Positions 8,405 through 15,791 of a stretch of DNA of 40,237 nucleotides are shown one piece after another. The notes under the pieces are model-generated. The model did not search any database. It had not been told where the DNA came from and saw nothing but the letters and a program-made list of their open reading frames with translations. Source of the stretch: Candidatus Bipolaricaulota bacterium. GTDB lineage: Bacteria; Bipolaricaulota; Bipolaricaulia; M55B111. Position 1 is the first letter of the stretch, and each line of letters opens with the position of its first letter. The stretch covers positions 1 through 40,237 of the forward strand of contig JAIPHJ010000016.1 in assembly GCA_021735245.1 (NCBI GenBank). Direction: 5' to 3'. A program made the translations under genes and the position numbers.

Positions 8405-8840
8405 TAAACCTCGAACCTCCCGCAAGCATAAATACTACCAGACCGGCTCCGGTCACTATGGCTACGTCGGCAAGGTTAAATATGGGAGCCCTCCAGACTT
8501 GAATAAAATCGACCACGGCTCCGGACAGGAGTCTGTCCATCAAGTTACCCAGTGAACCACCGAGCAAAAGGGCCAGACCTAGTTTCGTTACCGTCTGACG
8601 AAGCCCGGAAAAGAAAAGAAGATAGGCCAGCAGGCCGACCGCTATTACCGTTATCGCGAGAAATAGGTAACTTTTTCTCGGGAAAAGTCCAAACGCCCCA
8701 CCCGAGTTTTTGACGTACCTGAGGGAAAAGAATCCATTTCGAAAGAATATCGGATGTCCCCCCCGGTAGCCGACCCCCGCGAGAAACTTGCTCAACCTAT
8801 CAAGTACGAAGACGACAGACGCTATCAGGAAGTACTGCAA
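8394..8840 (-). CDS. lspA: Lipoprotein signal peptidase (signal peptidase II)
   Basis: This four-helix inner-membrane aspartyl protease cleaves the signal peptide of lipidated prolipoproteins. Counting from the longer frame at 8858, the catalytic aspartates are Asp108 in GNLMDRL and Asp131 in FNLADVAI, with the conserved KNSGGAFG at 50-57 and VVDFI at 115-119. I chose TTG 8840 because AAGGGGG lies 4 nt upstream, whereas the TTG at 8858 has its purines immediately adjacent; the difference is six residues. It is translationally linked to tmk. Its presence shows that lipoproteins are made, although the ABC binding protein in this window is not one. Confidence 0.93.
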   Translation of the reverse strand: MQYFLIASVVFVLDRLSKFLAGVGYRGGHPIFFRNGFFSLRYVKNSGGAFGLFPRKSYLFLAITVIAVGLLAYLLFFSGLRQTVTKLGLALLLGGSLGNLMDRLLSGAVVDFIQVWRAPIFNLADVAIVTGAGLVVFMLAGGSRFIGQ

Positions 8841-8952
8841 AATTCCCCCTTTCTCCAATCCTGGTGTAGAACTTTCTCTCTTTCCCGGCTCCGCTTTTCA
8901 ACCTTTGTCCGGCCCAATCGTCGCTCAGTAAGATAAAATCTTTTCGATCCGG

Positions 8953-9393
8953 TCATGTCCAGACCACAAGCCGACTTAGCCGGGCGTTTTCCTTGAGGTT
9001 CAACCCCGAAGAGTTTACGTGCAGAACAGGTTTCTTATCCAGATCCCCCTGGAAGACTATCGGATGGTGGTACGACCCCCCTGAAGTCATCCTATCCAGA
9101 GGAACAACTATCCCAAGGCCTTTTGAAACGCTAACCTCTTCGTTGAAATCAATTATATAAATACCGCCTTCCAGGTTCCACCAGCCGTAGTCGTCTCCGG
9201 GTGACCTTTTTTCGGGCTCGACCACTTCGAGGTCCCCCGACTTCTCCTCACTCCCCCCAAAGTCAAGGTCGGTGGGAGAGGACGGTTTTTTTACCCCGTC
9301 GACCGTCAAATCGATTCCGATATTCGCCAGCTGCGTTTCTTCGTGAATAATACCATCTACGTAACCCTCAAGTTCTTTACCAAATAGAAACAT
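8953..9393 (-). CDS. dUTPase / dCTP-deaminase fold protein, probably catalytically degenerate
   Basis: The 146-residue protein resembles archaeal-type dUTPase/DCD proteins in order: IGIDLTV (about 25-31), TDLDFG, then GGIYIIDFNEEVSVSKGLGIVVP and LNLKENARLSRLVV near the C terminus. The family's RSSL motif is replaced by the LDRMTSGG region, and the AVWDPGY-like active-site segment appears as IVFQGDL, so the catalytic Asp seems lost. It may be a non-catalytic nucleotide binder, a regulator or a divergent enzyme. It precedes lspA and tmk on the same strand, which fits dTTP metabolism. The ATG follows GGTGATCT. The fold assignment rests on remembered motifs, not on a search. Confidence 0.55.
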   Translation of the reverse strand: MFLFGKELEGYVDGIIHEETQLANIGIDLTVDGVKKPSSPTDLDFGGSEEKSGDLEVVEPEKRSPGDDYGWWNLEGGIYIIDFNEEVSVSKGLGIVVPLDRMTSGGSYHHPIVFQGDLDKKPVLHVNSSGLNLKENARLSRLVVWT

Positions 9394-9504
9394 ATTAGAT
9401 CACCCCGAAAAGTATGTCAGGGGAGAGATTATTGTGCAAACCTTCGTCCGTTTCGGTCTCAGGTCGGTTACCACTGGAATACATCTTGTGAATAATTTAC
9501 TATT

Positions 9505-9825
9505 CAATTGAATACATAGTGTGGCGTTTTGTGTGTAAAAATTAGCTTTGGAAACCGTTCAGGAAAATCCCATCGGAGGCGAGCGGGCACGGTTCCAGCA
9601 CTAGATTGACATTGGAGTCAAAATGGCTGTTGATTTTTAACCAAAATTTATTCCGTATATTTCTTTATAATCCGGTGATCTATATCAATCTAGTGCTGGA
9701 GAGCGAGCCGAGATCGGAAAGGGCAATTTCCCCGCTGGGGAAATTGATCCCTGGTTTTATCGAACGGTTTCCAAAGCTACAATTTGGTTTTACACAGTTG
9801 TTTCTACACTATCATTGAATATGAT
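9505..9825. repeat. About 320-bp nested inverted repeat upstream of hypC
   Basis: Several arm pairs share one centre. TAGTGT (9517-9522) pairs with ACACTA (9806-9811). TGTGTAAAA (9532-9540) pairs with TTTTACACA (9788-9796). TAGCTTTGGAAACCGTTC (9543-9560) pairs with its complement at 9762-9779. Innermost, a perfect 16-bp arm at 9594-9609 pairs with 9685-9700. A separate hairpin, CAATTTCCCC-GC-TGGGGAAATTG (9724-9745), lies in the right half. This fills nearly all of the 453-bp gap between the divergent dUTPase-like gene and hypC; I see no coding sequence in it. It looks like a palindromic mobile-element footprint (MITE-like) or a very large leader structure. Confidence 0.7.
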
Positions 9826-9846
9826 AGGGAGGTAATAGTTAAGCCT

Positions 9847-10095
9847 ATGTGTCTTGCAATACCCGGTGAAGTGCTCACTGTCGAGGAAGACCTCGCTACC
9901 GTAGATGTTGGAGGGGTTGAACAAGAAGTCAGGCTTGATACTCTGAGTGAAGACGTTGCCGAGGCCGACTACCTGTTAGTCCATACCGGTTTTGCCATCC
10001 AGAAACTCTCTCCCGAAGAGGCCCGGGAAACCCTGTCTCTGTTCGACGAACTGATAGAAACGAACAAGCAGCTGGAGGAAGAACGTGAAGTTTAA
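9847..10095 (+). CDS. hypC: [NiFe] hydrogenase maturation chaperone HypC
   Basis: The 82-residue protein begins MCLAIPGEV. Cys2, exposed after Met removal, is the residue that holds the Fe(CN)2CO unit in the HypC-HypD complex and contacts the hydrogenase large subunit. The open frame extends upstream to 9784, but that part is not HypC-like. ATG 9847 is required to place Cys2; its nearest ribosome site, GGGAGGT at 9827-9833, is rather far (13 nt). hypD overlaps its end by 11 nt. No hydrogenase structural gene or hypA, hypB or hypF is in the window. Confidence 0.95.
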   Translation: MCLAIPGEVLTVEEDLATVDVGGVEQEVRLDTLSEDVAEADYLLVHTGFAIQKLSPEEARETLSLFDELIETNKQLEEEREV

Positions 10096-11164
10096 GTTCA
10101 AAGCCAGGGAACGGGCCGACGAACTGGTCCAGCTTATAAACCGTCGGGTTCCGGACCGGCGGATAAAGATAGTTCACGTCTGTGGCACGCACGAAGTGGC
10201 GATTACCGAAAACGGTCTTCGCAGTTTGCTCCCCGACCGGATCGACATTAGAGAAGGACCCGGTTGTCCGGTCTGTGTTACCCCAACCGCGGACTTGGAC
10301 GCGGCGCTAAAGCTCGCGGAGCGCGGAGCAATCTTAACCGCATTCGGGGACATGATGAACGTTCCGGGAACGGCAAAATCGCTAAACGAACTAAAGTCCG
10401 AAGGTGCTGACGTTAGGCTCGTCTACAGCGTAAGCGAAGCGGCAAAAATTGCCGAAAATACCGACAAACAGGTCGTGTTTTTCAGCGTCGGGTTCGAGAC
10501 GACGACTCCCATGACGGCCGCTGTACTGGAAGACGACCCCCCGGAAAATTTCAGCATCCTCCCGAGCAACAAGTTGATTCCACCGGCAATGGAGAGCTTG
10601 CTCGAACTGCCGGATAACGAAGTAGACGGTTTTATCGCCCCCGGTCACGTTTCGACGATTATCGGCGTTCGGCCTTACGAGCGACTGGCCGATGGTTACG
10701 GAGTGCCGATAGTGGTCGGAGGCTTCGAGCCACTGGATATACTTTACGCCCTAGCCCTGATAATGAACCAGATATCGAATAGCGACCCAGAAGCGGAAAA
10801 TGGATACACCAGAGCAGTTGATTACGAAGGAAACCCAAAATCCAAAAAGTTGATAAAAGAGGTCTTTAAAGAAACAGACGCAACCTGGCGGGGGATCGGC
10901 ACTATTCCGAACTCGGGCCTGACGCTCAACCGGGACTACGAAGAGTGGAACGCCCTGAATAGGTTCGACGTCGAACCCGAAGAAGGGATAGAAGAGCCCC
11001 CGAATTGTCTATGCCCCCGGGTAATTACCGCCCAGGCTACACCGGGAGAGTGCGAGCTATTCAGGGAGAAATGTACCCCGAGCAATCCTTACGGGCCCTG
11101 CATGGTGGGAGAGGAAGCGATGTGTAATATCTGGTATCGATACGGGGGTAGACCAAAGCTATGA
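10085..11164 (+). CDS. hypD: [NiFe] hydrogenase maturation iron-sulfur protein HypD
   Basis: HypD is the scaffold on which iron receives cyanide and CO ligands. Visible signatures are Cys33 in HVCGTHE, Cys61 and Cys64 in GPGCPVC, the FGDMMNVPG motif, and the C-terminal [4Fe-4S] cysteines in NCLCPRV, GECELFREKC, GPCMVGE and MCNIW. The length of 359 residues is typical. The GTG start overlaps hypC by 11 nt, and the stop overlaps hypE by 4 nt (ATGA), so the three genes are translationally coupled. Confidence 0.97.
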   Translation: MKFKFKARERADELVQLINRRVPDRRIKIVHVCGTHEVAITENGLRSLLPDRIDIREGPGCPVCVTPTADLDAALKLAERGAILTAFGDMMNVPGTAKSLNELKSEGADVRLVYSVSEAAKIAENTDKQVVFFSVGFETTTPMTAAVLEDDPPENFSILPSNKLIPPAMESLLELPDNEVDGFIAPGHVSTIIGVRPYERLADGYGVPIVVGGFEPLDILYALALIMNQISNSDPEAENGYTRAVDYEGNPKSKKLIKEVFKETDATWRGIGTIPNSGLTLNRDYEEWNALNRFDVEPEEGIEEPPNCLCPRVITAQATPGECELFREKCTPSNPYGPCMVGEEAMCNIWYRYGGRPKL

Positions 11165-12189
11165 ATTACCCGGAAGAAGAAACGGTTCAGTTAACTCACG
11201 GCGCCGGCGGGCGGGCTATGGGTGAGTTGCTGGAGAAGCACGTGTTGAATACTTTCACCCGCAAGAGCGCGGGAGAGATAGGACTCGATCAGCTGGACGA
11301 CGGTGCCACGATTGACCTGCCGGGAGAAGGGACGCTCGTACTGACGACGGACAGCCACGTCGTAAACCCGCTGTTTTTCCCCGGTGGAGACATCGGGAAG
11401 CTCGCAGTATGTGGCACGGTCAATGACCTTGCCGTAATGGGAGCGGATCCGATAGCCCTGACCTCCAGTATTATAGTCGAGGAAGGGTTTCCAATCCCGG
11501 AACTCCGTCGGGTCATGGGGTCAATGGAAGAGTCATCTGCCGAATCGGGGGTTCCGATCATTACAGGAGACACCAAAGTACTGGAGAAAGGCGACATGGA
11601 CGGTCTGGCAATAAATACGGCGGGAATCGGCCTGGCAGAAGAGTCCATCTCCGACGCGGGAATGAATCCGGGGGACAGAGTGATACTTACCGGGACGATC
11701 GGCGACCACGGCATGGCGCTAATGCAGTACCGCGAAGGACTCAGTTTCAGAACGGAGCTGAAATCCGACATCGCACCGCTGAACGACCTGCTGAAAAGGG
11801 CCAGTGAAGCAGGGGATATAACTGCTATGAAGGACCCGACAAGGGGAGGAATCGCCGCCGCACTGAACGAAATGGCCCAAAAGAGCGATCTCGGGCTGTC
11901 GATCAAAGAGGAATTAGTTCCCGTTAGAGAAGCCGTGTCCGGTATTGCCGAGTTAATCGGAATAAGTCCTTACGAAGTCGCAAACGAAGGCAAAGCAATA
12001 ATAACGGCTGGTGAGGAAACGGCCCGGGAAGTCGTGGAGAGTTTGCAAAGCCACCCACTCGGCCGTGACGCCCGGATAATAGGAGAGGTCAATCGGGAAC
12101 GACCCGGCAGAGTAATCATGGAAACGGAAATCGGAGGAAGAAGGTTCCTGGAAGCCCCGCTGGGAGACCCCGTGCCCAGGATTTGTTAG
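11161..12189 (+). CDS. hypE: [NiFe] hydrogenase maturation protein HypE (carbamoyl dehydratase)
   Basis: HypE belongs to the PurM-like ATPase family. It converts the thiocarboxamide on its C-terminal cysteine to thiocyanate, supplying the cyanide ligand to HypCD. The protein starts with LTHGAGGRAM (residues 12-21), has the NDLAVMGADP motif, and ends PRIC with Cys342 as the last residue, as the mechanism requires. The carbamoyl donor HypF is not in view and must lie elsewhere if the pathway works. The ATG overlaps the hypD stop by 4 nt. No terminator is obvious after it. Confidence 0.97.
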   Translation: MNYPEEETVQLTHGAGGRAMGELLEKHVLNTFTRKSAGEIGLDQLDDGATIDLPGEGTLVLTTDSHVVNPLFFPGGDIGKLAVCGTVNDLAVMGADPIALTSSIIVEEGFPIPELRRVMGSMEESSAESGVPIITGDTKVLEKGDMDGLAINTAGIGLAEESISDAGMNPGDRVILTGTIGDHGMALMQYREGLSFRTELKSDIAPLNDLLKRASEAGDITAMKDPTRGGIAAALNEMAQKSDLGLSIKEELVPVREAVSGIAELIGISPYEVANEGKAIITAGEETAREVVESLQSHPLGRDARIIGEVNRERPGRVIMETEIGGRRFLEAPLGDPVPRIC

Positions 12190-12219
12190 GATGGTTAGGG
12201 AATAACTCCTCGATTGAGG

Positions 12220-12248
12220 TTGGATATTAACCTGGCAAATCTTATACT
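12220..12248 (+). promoter_or_regulatory. Candidate promoter at the start of the long infB leader
   Basis: TTGGAT (12220-12225) and TATACT (12243-12248) are separated by 17 nt, a good sigma-70-like layout. It starts 31 nt after the hypE stop, so transcription from here would give an mRNA with a leader of roughly 325 nt before infB. I saw no closer promoter of equal quality. Confidence 0.4.
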
Positions 12249-12579
12249 AAGCTCAGTTATAATAGTCCTCGGGTATTCGCGGGGGTCAGGTTAACCGAAT
12301 TCGAGGCCTGGTTTGTTCGGTTGACTTTCAACCGAGCGCCAGCGTGACGATGATCTCGATAGCTTTCAAGATTGTCCGGGTCAATGCCACAAATAATATG
12401 GCCTGATGTCTTTTCTTCAGGAAAAATTAAGCCGAAACCGGGGTGAGAATTTGCCCCCGTGGAAGTTACAATTAACTGTACAACCGATTAATTTGCTTTT
12501 TGCCTGGAGAGATAAGATCGAATGGTTGATTTTAAAAAGAGTATTTTAACTTGAGTAGTGAGTTTGGAGGGATAATTTA
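12249..12579 (+). other. Long untranslated leader before infB with alternative hairpins
   Basis: No convincing ORF lies between hypE and infB. The clearest structure is TCGGTTGA-CTT-TCAACCGA (12317-12335), an 8-bp hairpin with a 3-nt loop. The left strand of this stem can instead pair with GTTAACCGAA upstream (12290-12299 with 12316-12325, 9 of 10). The two pairings exclude each other. A weaker CGGGG/CCCCG stem lies near 12450. No U-run follows either hairpin. It fits no riboswitch I recognise. Confidence 0.4.
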
Positions 12580-14337
12580 GTGTCAAAGCACAGGATTTAC
12601 GAAATCGCTGACGAGCTAGGATTGGAGTCAAAAGAAATGCTAGGGATCCTCGAAGAGCTCGGTATGGGGGATTTAACGCCCTTAAATACCGTGGACGACG
12701 AGGAATACAACCTTATTCTGGATCTTTACGAAGAACAGCAGGGTAAACTGGAAGAAGAAGGGGAGGTCGAGGAACCAGCAGAGGAAAAGGAAGAAGAGGA
12801 AGTACCCGAAGAGGCGGAAGAAGAAGCAAAAGAAGAAGATGCTCCTGCCCGCCCCGCGGTGGTCTCGGTACTGGGACACATCGATCACGGAAAAACTACC
12901 CTGCTCGACACGATAAGGGAAGCCCGCGTGGCAAACAAGGAAGCAGGTGGCATCACTCAATCCATAGGTGCTTACCAGATAGACTGGGAAGGCAACAAAT
13001 TCACGTTCGTCGACACTCCGGGTCACAAGGCATTTACATCCATGAGGTCTCGCGGTGCTCAGGCCACGGACATAGCGGTTCTCGTTGTAGCCGCGGACGA
13101 CGGAATAATGGAGCAGACGAAGGAAGCCATCGCCCACATAGAAGCCGCGGACATTCCTATGATCGTGGCCATCAACAAGATAGACAAGAACAATGCCAAC
13201 CCCCAGGAAACGATGAACCAGCTCGCCCGGGAAGGTTTTACCCCGGACGAATGGGGAGGGGACACGATTATGGTCCAGCTTTCCGCACTCACGGGAGAGA
13301 ACGTGGATGAACTGCTGGACATGTTAAGCCTCGTTTCAGAAATGGAGAACCCTACCGGTGATCCCGAAGGAGAACTGAAGGGGTTCATCGTAGAGAGTCA
13401 TCTCGACTCACGCATGGGACCTCTGGCAACGGCAATTATCCAGGAAGGAACGCTACGACCGAGAGACGCTCTTCTGGTGGGTAATACGTACGGTAGAGTA
13501 AAGTCCCTGTCCGACGAAACCGGGCAAGTAGACGAAGCCGGTCCGAGCAAACCGGTGGAAATTATGGGGCTCAAGGACGTACCTCCCGCCGGAGCGAGCA
13601 TCGAGAGGTTCGACGATCTCGGCGAAGCTAAAGAGATAGCTCAGGAAAGAAAGGAAGAAGAAAAGATCAAAAGCCGGAAGGCCAAACCTTCCGTCGAGGA
13701 CCTGTTTGCTCAGGCACAGAAGGACAACCTCGACCTGGTAATTAAAGCCAGCTCCCGCGGGTCTCTAGACGCGGTTAAGAAGGAACTGGACGAGATCGAG
13801 GTCGAAGATATCGAAATAGAAGTCCTTCACGAGGGAGTGGGCGACATTTCCGAAAGCGACATCATGCTCGCTTCGTCCTCGGAAAACTATTCCGCCGTCT
13901 TAGGATTTGGCGTCAAGATAAGAACGAAAGCGGAAGAGAAATCCGAGCAATTGGATATTCCGGTAGAGACTTACAACATAATTTACGATCTCGTCGATAG
14001 CGTTAAACGCGCCATCGGGGAGGTCAAAGGACCGCAGTACGAAGAGGTCAAAATCGGCGAAATCGAAGTCCGAGAGGTCTTCGAAATAACTGGTTCCGGT
14101 CAGGTTGCCGGCTGTTACGTTGATTCGGGCAAAGTTACCAACAAGTCCCTAATCAAGGTCTGGCGGGACGGAGAGTTAATCCACGAAGGTCAGGTAGGTA
14201 GTCTAAAAAGATTCAAGGAAGACGTCAAAGAAGTCGGCGAAGACTACGAATGCGGTATTTCGGTAGAGGATTTCGAAGGATTTGAAGAGGGTGACACGCT
14301 GGAAGCCTTTACCAAAAAGAGGGTTGAGGCTTTCTAA
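12580..14337 (+). CDS. infB: Translation initiation factor IF-2 (short form)
   Basis: IF-2 is the GTPase that places fMet-tRNA on the 30S subunit. The N-terminal IF2_N domain (KHRIYEIADELGLESKEML) is followed by a Glu-rich linker (about 50-88), then the G domain with G1 GHIDHGKT from residue 99, DTPGH and NKID, and domains II to IV. Ile replaces the usual Val in the G1 motif. At 585 residues it is much shorter than the enterobacterial protein and keeps a minimal N terminus. The GTG start is preceded by GGAGGG. It heads an operon with ylxP and rbfA, a common order. nusA and rimP are not upstream. Confidence 0.97.
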   Translation: MSKHRIYEIADELGLESKEMLGILEELGMGDLTPLNTVDDEEYNLILDLYEEQQGKLEEEGEVEEPAEEKEEEEVPEEAEEEAKEEDAPARPAVVSVLGHIDHGKTTLLDTIREARVANKEAGGITQSIGAYQIDWEGNKFTFVDTPGHKAFTSMRSRGAQATDIAVLVVAADDGIMEQTKEAIAHIEAADIPMIVAINKIDKNNANPQETMNQLAREGFTPDEWGGDTIMVQLSALTGENVDELLDMLSLVSEMENPTGDPEGELKGFIVESHLDSRMGPLATAIIQEGTLRPRDALLVGNTYGRVKSLSDETGQVDEAGPSKPVEIMGLKDVPPAGASIERFDDLGEAKEIAQERKEEEKIKSRKAKPSVEDLFAQAQKDNLDLVIKASSRGSLDAVKKELDEIEVEDIEIEVLHEGVGDISESDIMLASSSENYSAVLGFGVKIRTKAEEKSEQLDIPVETYNIIYDLVDSVKRAIGEVKGPQYEEVKIGEIEVREVFEITGSGQVAGCYVDSGKVTNKSLIKVWRDGELIHEGQVGSLKRFKEDVKEVGEDYECGISVEDFEGFEEGDTLEAFTKKRVEAF

Positions 14338-14361
14338 ACTGAGTTATCGTCGGGGATCGAG

Positions 14362-14643
14362 ATGAGTATTGGGGTCTTAAAAGTTAAATTTATAATCCCT
14401 GGAGCCAGCTCGCTCAAGGAGAAGCGGTCGATCCTCCAACCTTTTATTCACAGAATCCGCAACAACTACAATATATCGATCAACGAACTGGACGGGGAAA
14501 ACGACCCGGGGACGGCCACCCTCGGATTCGCCCACATCGCCAAAAGCAGCGATCTGAACCACAAGAAGATGGCTCAGATCGCCGACGAAGCAGCTAAAGT
14601 GAAGAACCTTCAAATAGAACGACAGTCCACAGAGGTAATCTAA
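14362..14643 (+). CDS. ylxP: DUF503 / YlxP-like small protein
   Basis: The 93-residue protein begins MSIGVLKVKFIIPGASSLKEKRSILQ in nearly canonical DUF503 form; SLKEKRS is the family hallmark. The family is usually encoded between infB and rbfA, as here. It is thought to be linked to ribosome assembly or translation; its biochemical role is not settled. The stop codon shares its last base with the rbfA ATG, so coupling is likely. Confidence 0.88.
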   Translation: MSIGVLKVKFIIPGASSLKEKRSILQPFIHRIRNNYNISINELDGENDPGTATLGFAHIAKSSDLNHKKMAQIADEAAKVKNLQIERQSTEVI

Positions 14644-15008
14644 TGGGAAGCAAAGCCAAAAAGAGAAAAGAGGAAAAATTCAAGCGTGCCCTGGCAAAGA
14701 TCATCGAAAAAGATACCAGGGACGATACGTTCGACTTCGCGACCGTGACGGACGTGGAGCTGAGCGACGACTTTAAGTACGCTGACGTCTACGTCGACGT
14801 CATAGGGGACGAAGAAGAAAAGGAAAACTCCCTTGAAAAGTTTAACGACAAAGAGGGCTTCTTCAGAACCAACCTAGCCCACCAGCTAAATCCCAGATTC
14901 ACTCCCGAACTAACCTTCAAGCTCGACCGCAGCCTGGAAAGGTTTAACAGGATAGAAGAGATCCTTGAGAAGGACGAAGAGTCGAGGGACAAAGAAGACG
15001 GTCGATAG
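14643..15008 (+). CDS. rbfA: Ribosome-binding factor A
   Basis: RbfA helps mature the 30S subunit at the 16S 5' helix. The KH-type fold is visible as the segment ATVTDVELSDDFKYADVYVDV (about 31-51) and the ending AHQLNPRFTPELTFKLDRSLE. The N terminus is lysine-rich and the C-terminal tail very acidic. Length (121 residues) and position after ylxP are typical. The ATG overlaps the ylxP stop (TAATG). Confidence 0.93.
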   Translation: MGSKAKKRKEEKFKRALAKIIEKDTRDDTFDFATVTDVELSDDFKYADVYVDVIGDEEEKENSLEKFNDKEGFFRTNLAHQLNPRFTPELTFKLDRSLERFNRIEEILEKDEESRDKEDGR

Positions 15009-15061
15009 GTCCCATCAAAGAGTCCAGGCCATAGACCTCCGGATAATTTACGAGTTGCGGG

Positions 15062-15120
15062 TTGACAGATACACTCCTGTCGGTTAATATTTACTGTAAG
15101 TTAGTAAATATAAACTAACT
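15062..15120 (+). promoter_or_regulatory. Promoter and palindromic operator of the TetR gene
   Basis: A perfect -35 TTGACA (15062-15067), a 17-nt spacer and -10 TAATAT (15085-15090) are followed at the start-point region by AGTTAGT-N8-ACTAACT (15099-15120). A second palindrome with the same 7-8-7 geometry precedes the RND exporter. Binding here would block initiation, so autoregulation by the TetR protein is the simplest reading. Confidence 0.75.
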
Positions 15121-15140
15121 AATTAAAAAGAGGAATTATT

Positions 15141-15728
15141 ATGACCAGAAAAGATACCGATACACGACAGAGAGAAATAATCGAGGCGACTCTCGAGCTG
15201 CTCGCGGAAAGCGGTACCCAGAACCTGACGACGGCTCACATCGCTAAGCGAGTCGGAATATCGGAAGCGGCTCTTTACCGACATTTTGACGGCAAGTACG
15301 ATATAATCAGTTCGAGTATAGAGTTCGTCGGGAAACGGATGAGGTCGGAGCTGGCAAAGATACCGTCCGAAAAGTCAATCAGGAAAAAACTGAAGCGGTT
15401 GTTCTTTAGACACCTGGAGTACATTGAAGAGCACCCCGGTAACGCCCGGTTGCTTTTTTCCGACGACATTCATTTCGACGACGAACAGTTACGAGGTCTT
15501 TTGCGAGGCGTGGTGGAGGAGAGAAAAAGATTTATTCAGAACATAGTTGAAGAAGGTCAAAGCCAGGGAGAAATAAAGTCCGACGTGGCCTCCGAAGGGA
15601 TAGCGCTTATGTTTATCGGTCTTATCCAGATAAAAGTTTTGATATGGTCGCTGTCCGGCAGAGAAGGTTCCTTAACCCGGGACAGCGAAGAACTGTGGAA
15701 CGTATTTAGTCGGTCGGTCGAAGCGTAA
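15141..15728 (+). CDS. TetR/AcrR family transcriptional repressor
   Basis: The 195-residue protein has the N-terminal TetR helix-turn-helix, with LTTAHIAKRVGISEAALYRHFDGKYDII at about residues 29-56, followed by an all-helical ligand and dimerisation domain with no recognisable ligand. It lies just upstream of an RND/MMPL exporter and a LolA-like gene. Its likely operator occurs both in its own promoter (15099-15120) and before the exporter (15743-15764). Regulation of the exporter is therefore inferred from shared sites, not from position alone. GAGGA precedes the ATG. Confidence 0.9.
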   Translation: MTRKDTDTRQREIIEATLELLAESGTQNLTTAHIAKRVGISEAALYRHFDGKYDIISSSIEFVGKRMRSELAKIPSEKSIRKKLKRLFFRHLEYIEEHPGNARLLFSDDIHFDDEQLRGLLRGVVEERKRFIQNIVEEGQSQGEIKSDVASEGIALMFIGLIQIKVLIWSLSGREGSLTRDSEELWNVFSRSVEA

Positions 15729-15742
15729 TTTTTTTAGAATTA

Positions 15743-15764
15743 TGATAGTGAATATTAACTAACA
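15743..15764 (+). promoter_or_regulatory. Second TetR-type operator, before the RND exporter
   Basis: TGATAGT-N8-ACTAACA repeats the 7-8-7 layout of the site at 15099-15120. The right arm matches at 6 of 7 bases and the left arm at 5 of 7. It lies in the 63-nt gap between the TetR stop and the exporter ATG, which also holds a T-rich stretch after the stop but no clear promoter. Confidence 0.6.
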
Positions 15765-15791
15765 TACAGCCAGGAGCGGGGAGGAATAGTA

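Noticed and set aside
9606-9671. TTGACA (9606) and TATAAT (9666) as a hypC promoter
   Set aside because: They are 54 nt apart, far from a workable spacer; each lies at an arm or loop of the palindrome.
9784-9846. N-terminal extension of the hypC frame
   Set aside because: It lies in the palindrome and would bury Cys2, which must be next to the initiator Met.
11289-11906. 205-codon open frame antisense to hypE
   Set aside because: Ser/Pro/Ile-rich translation typical of the reverse of an acidic GC-balanced gene; hypE is certain on the other strand.
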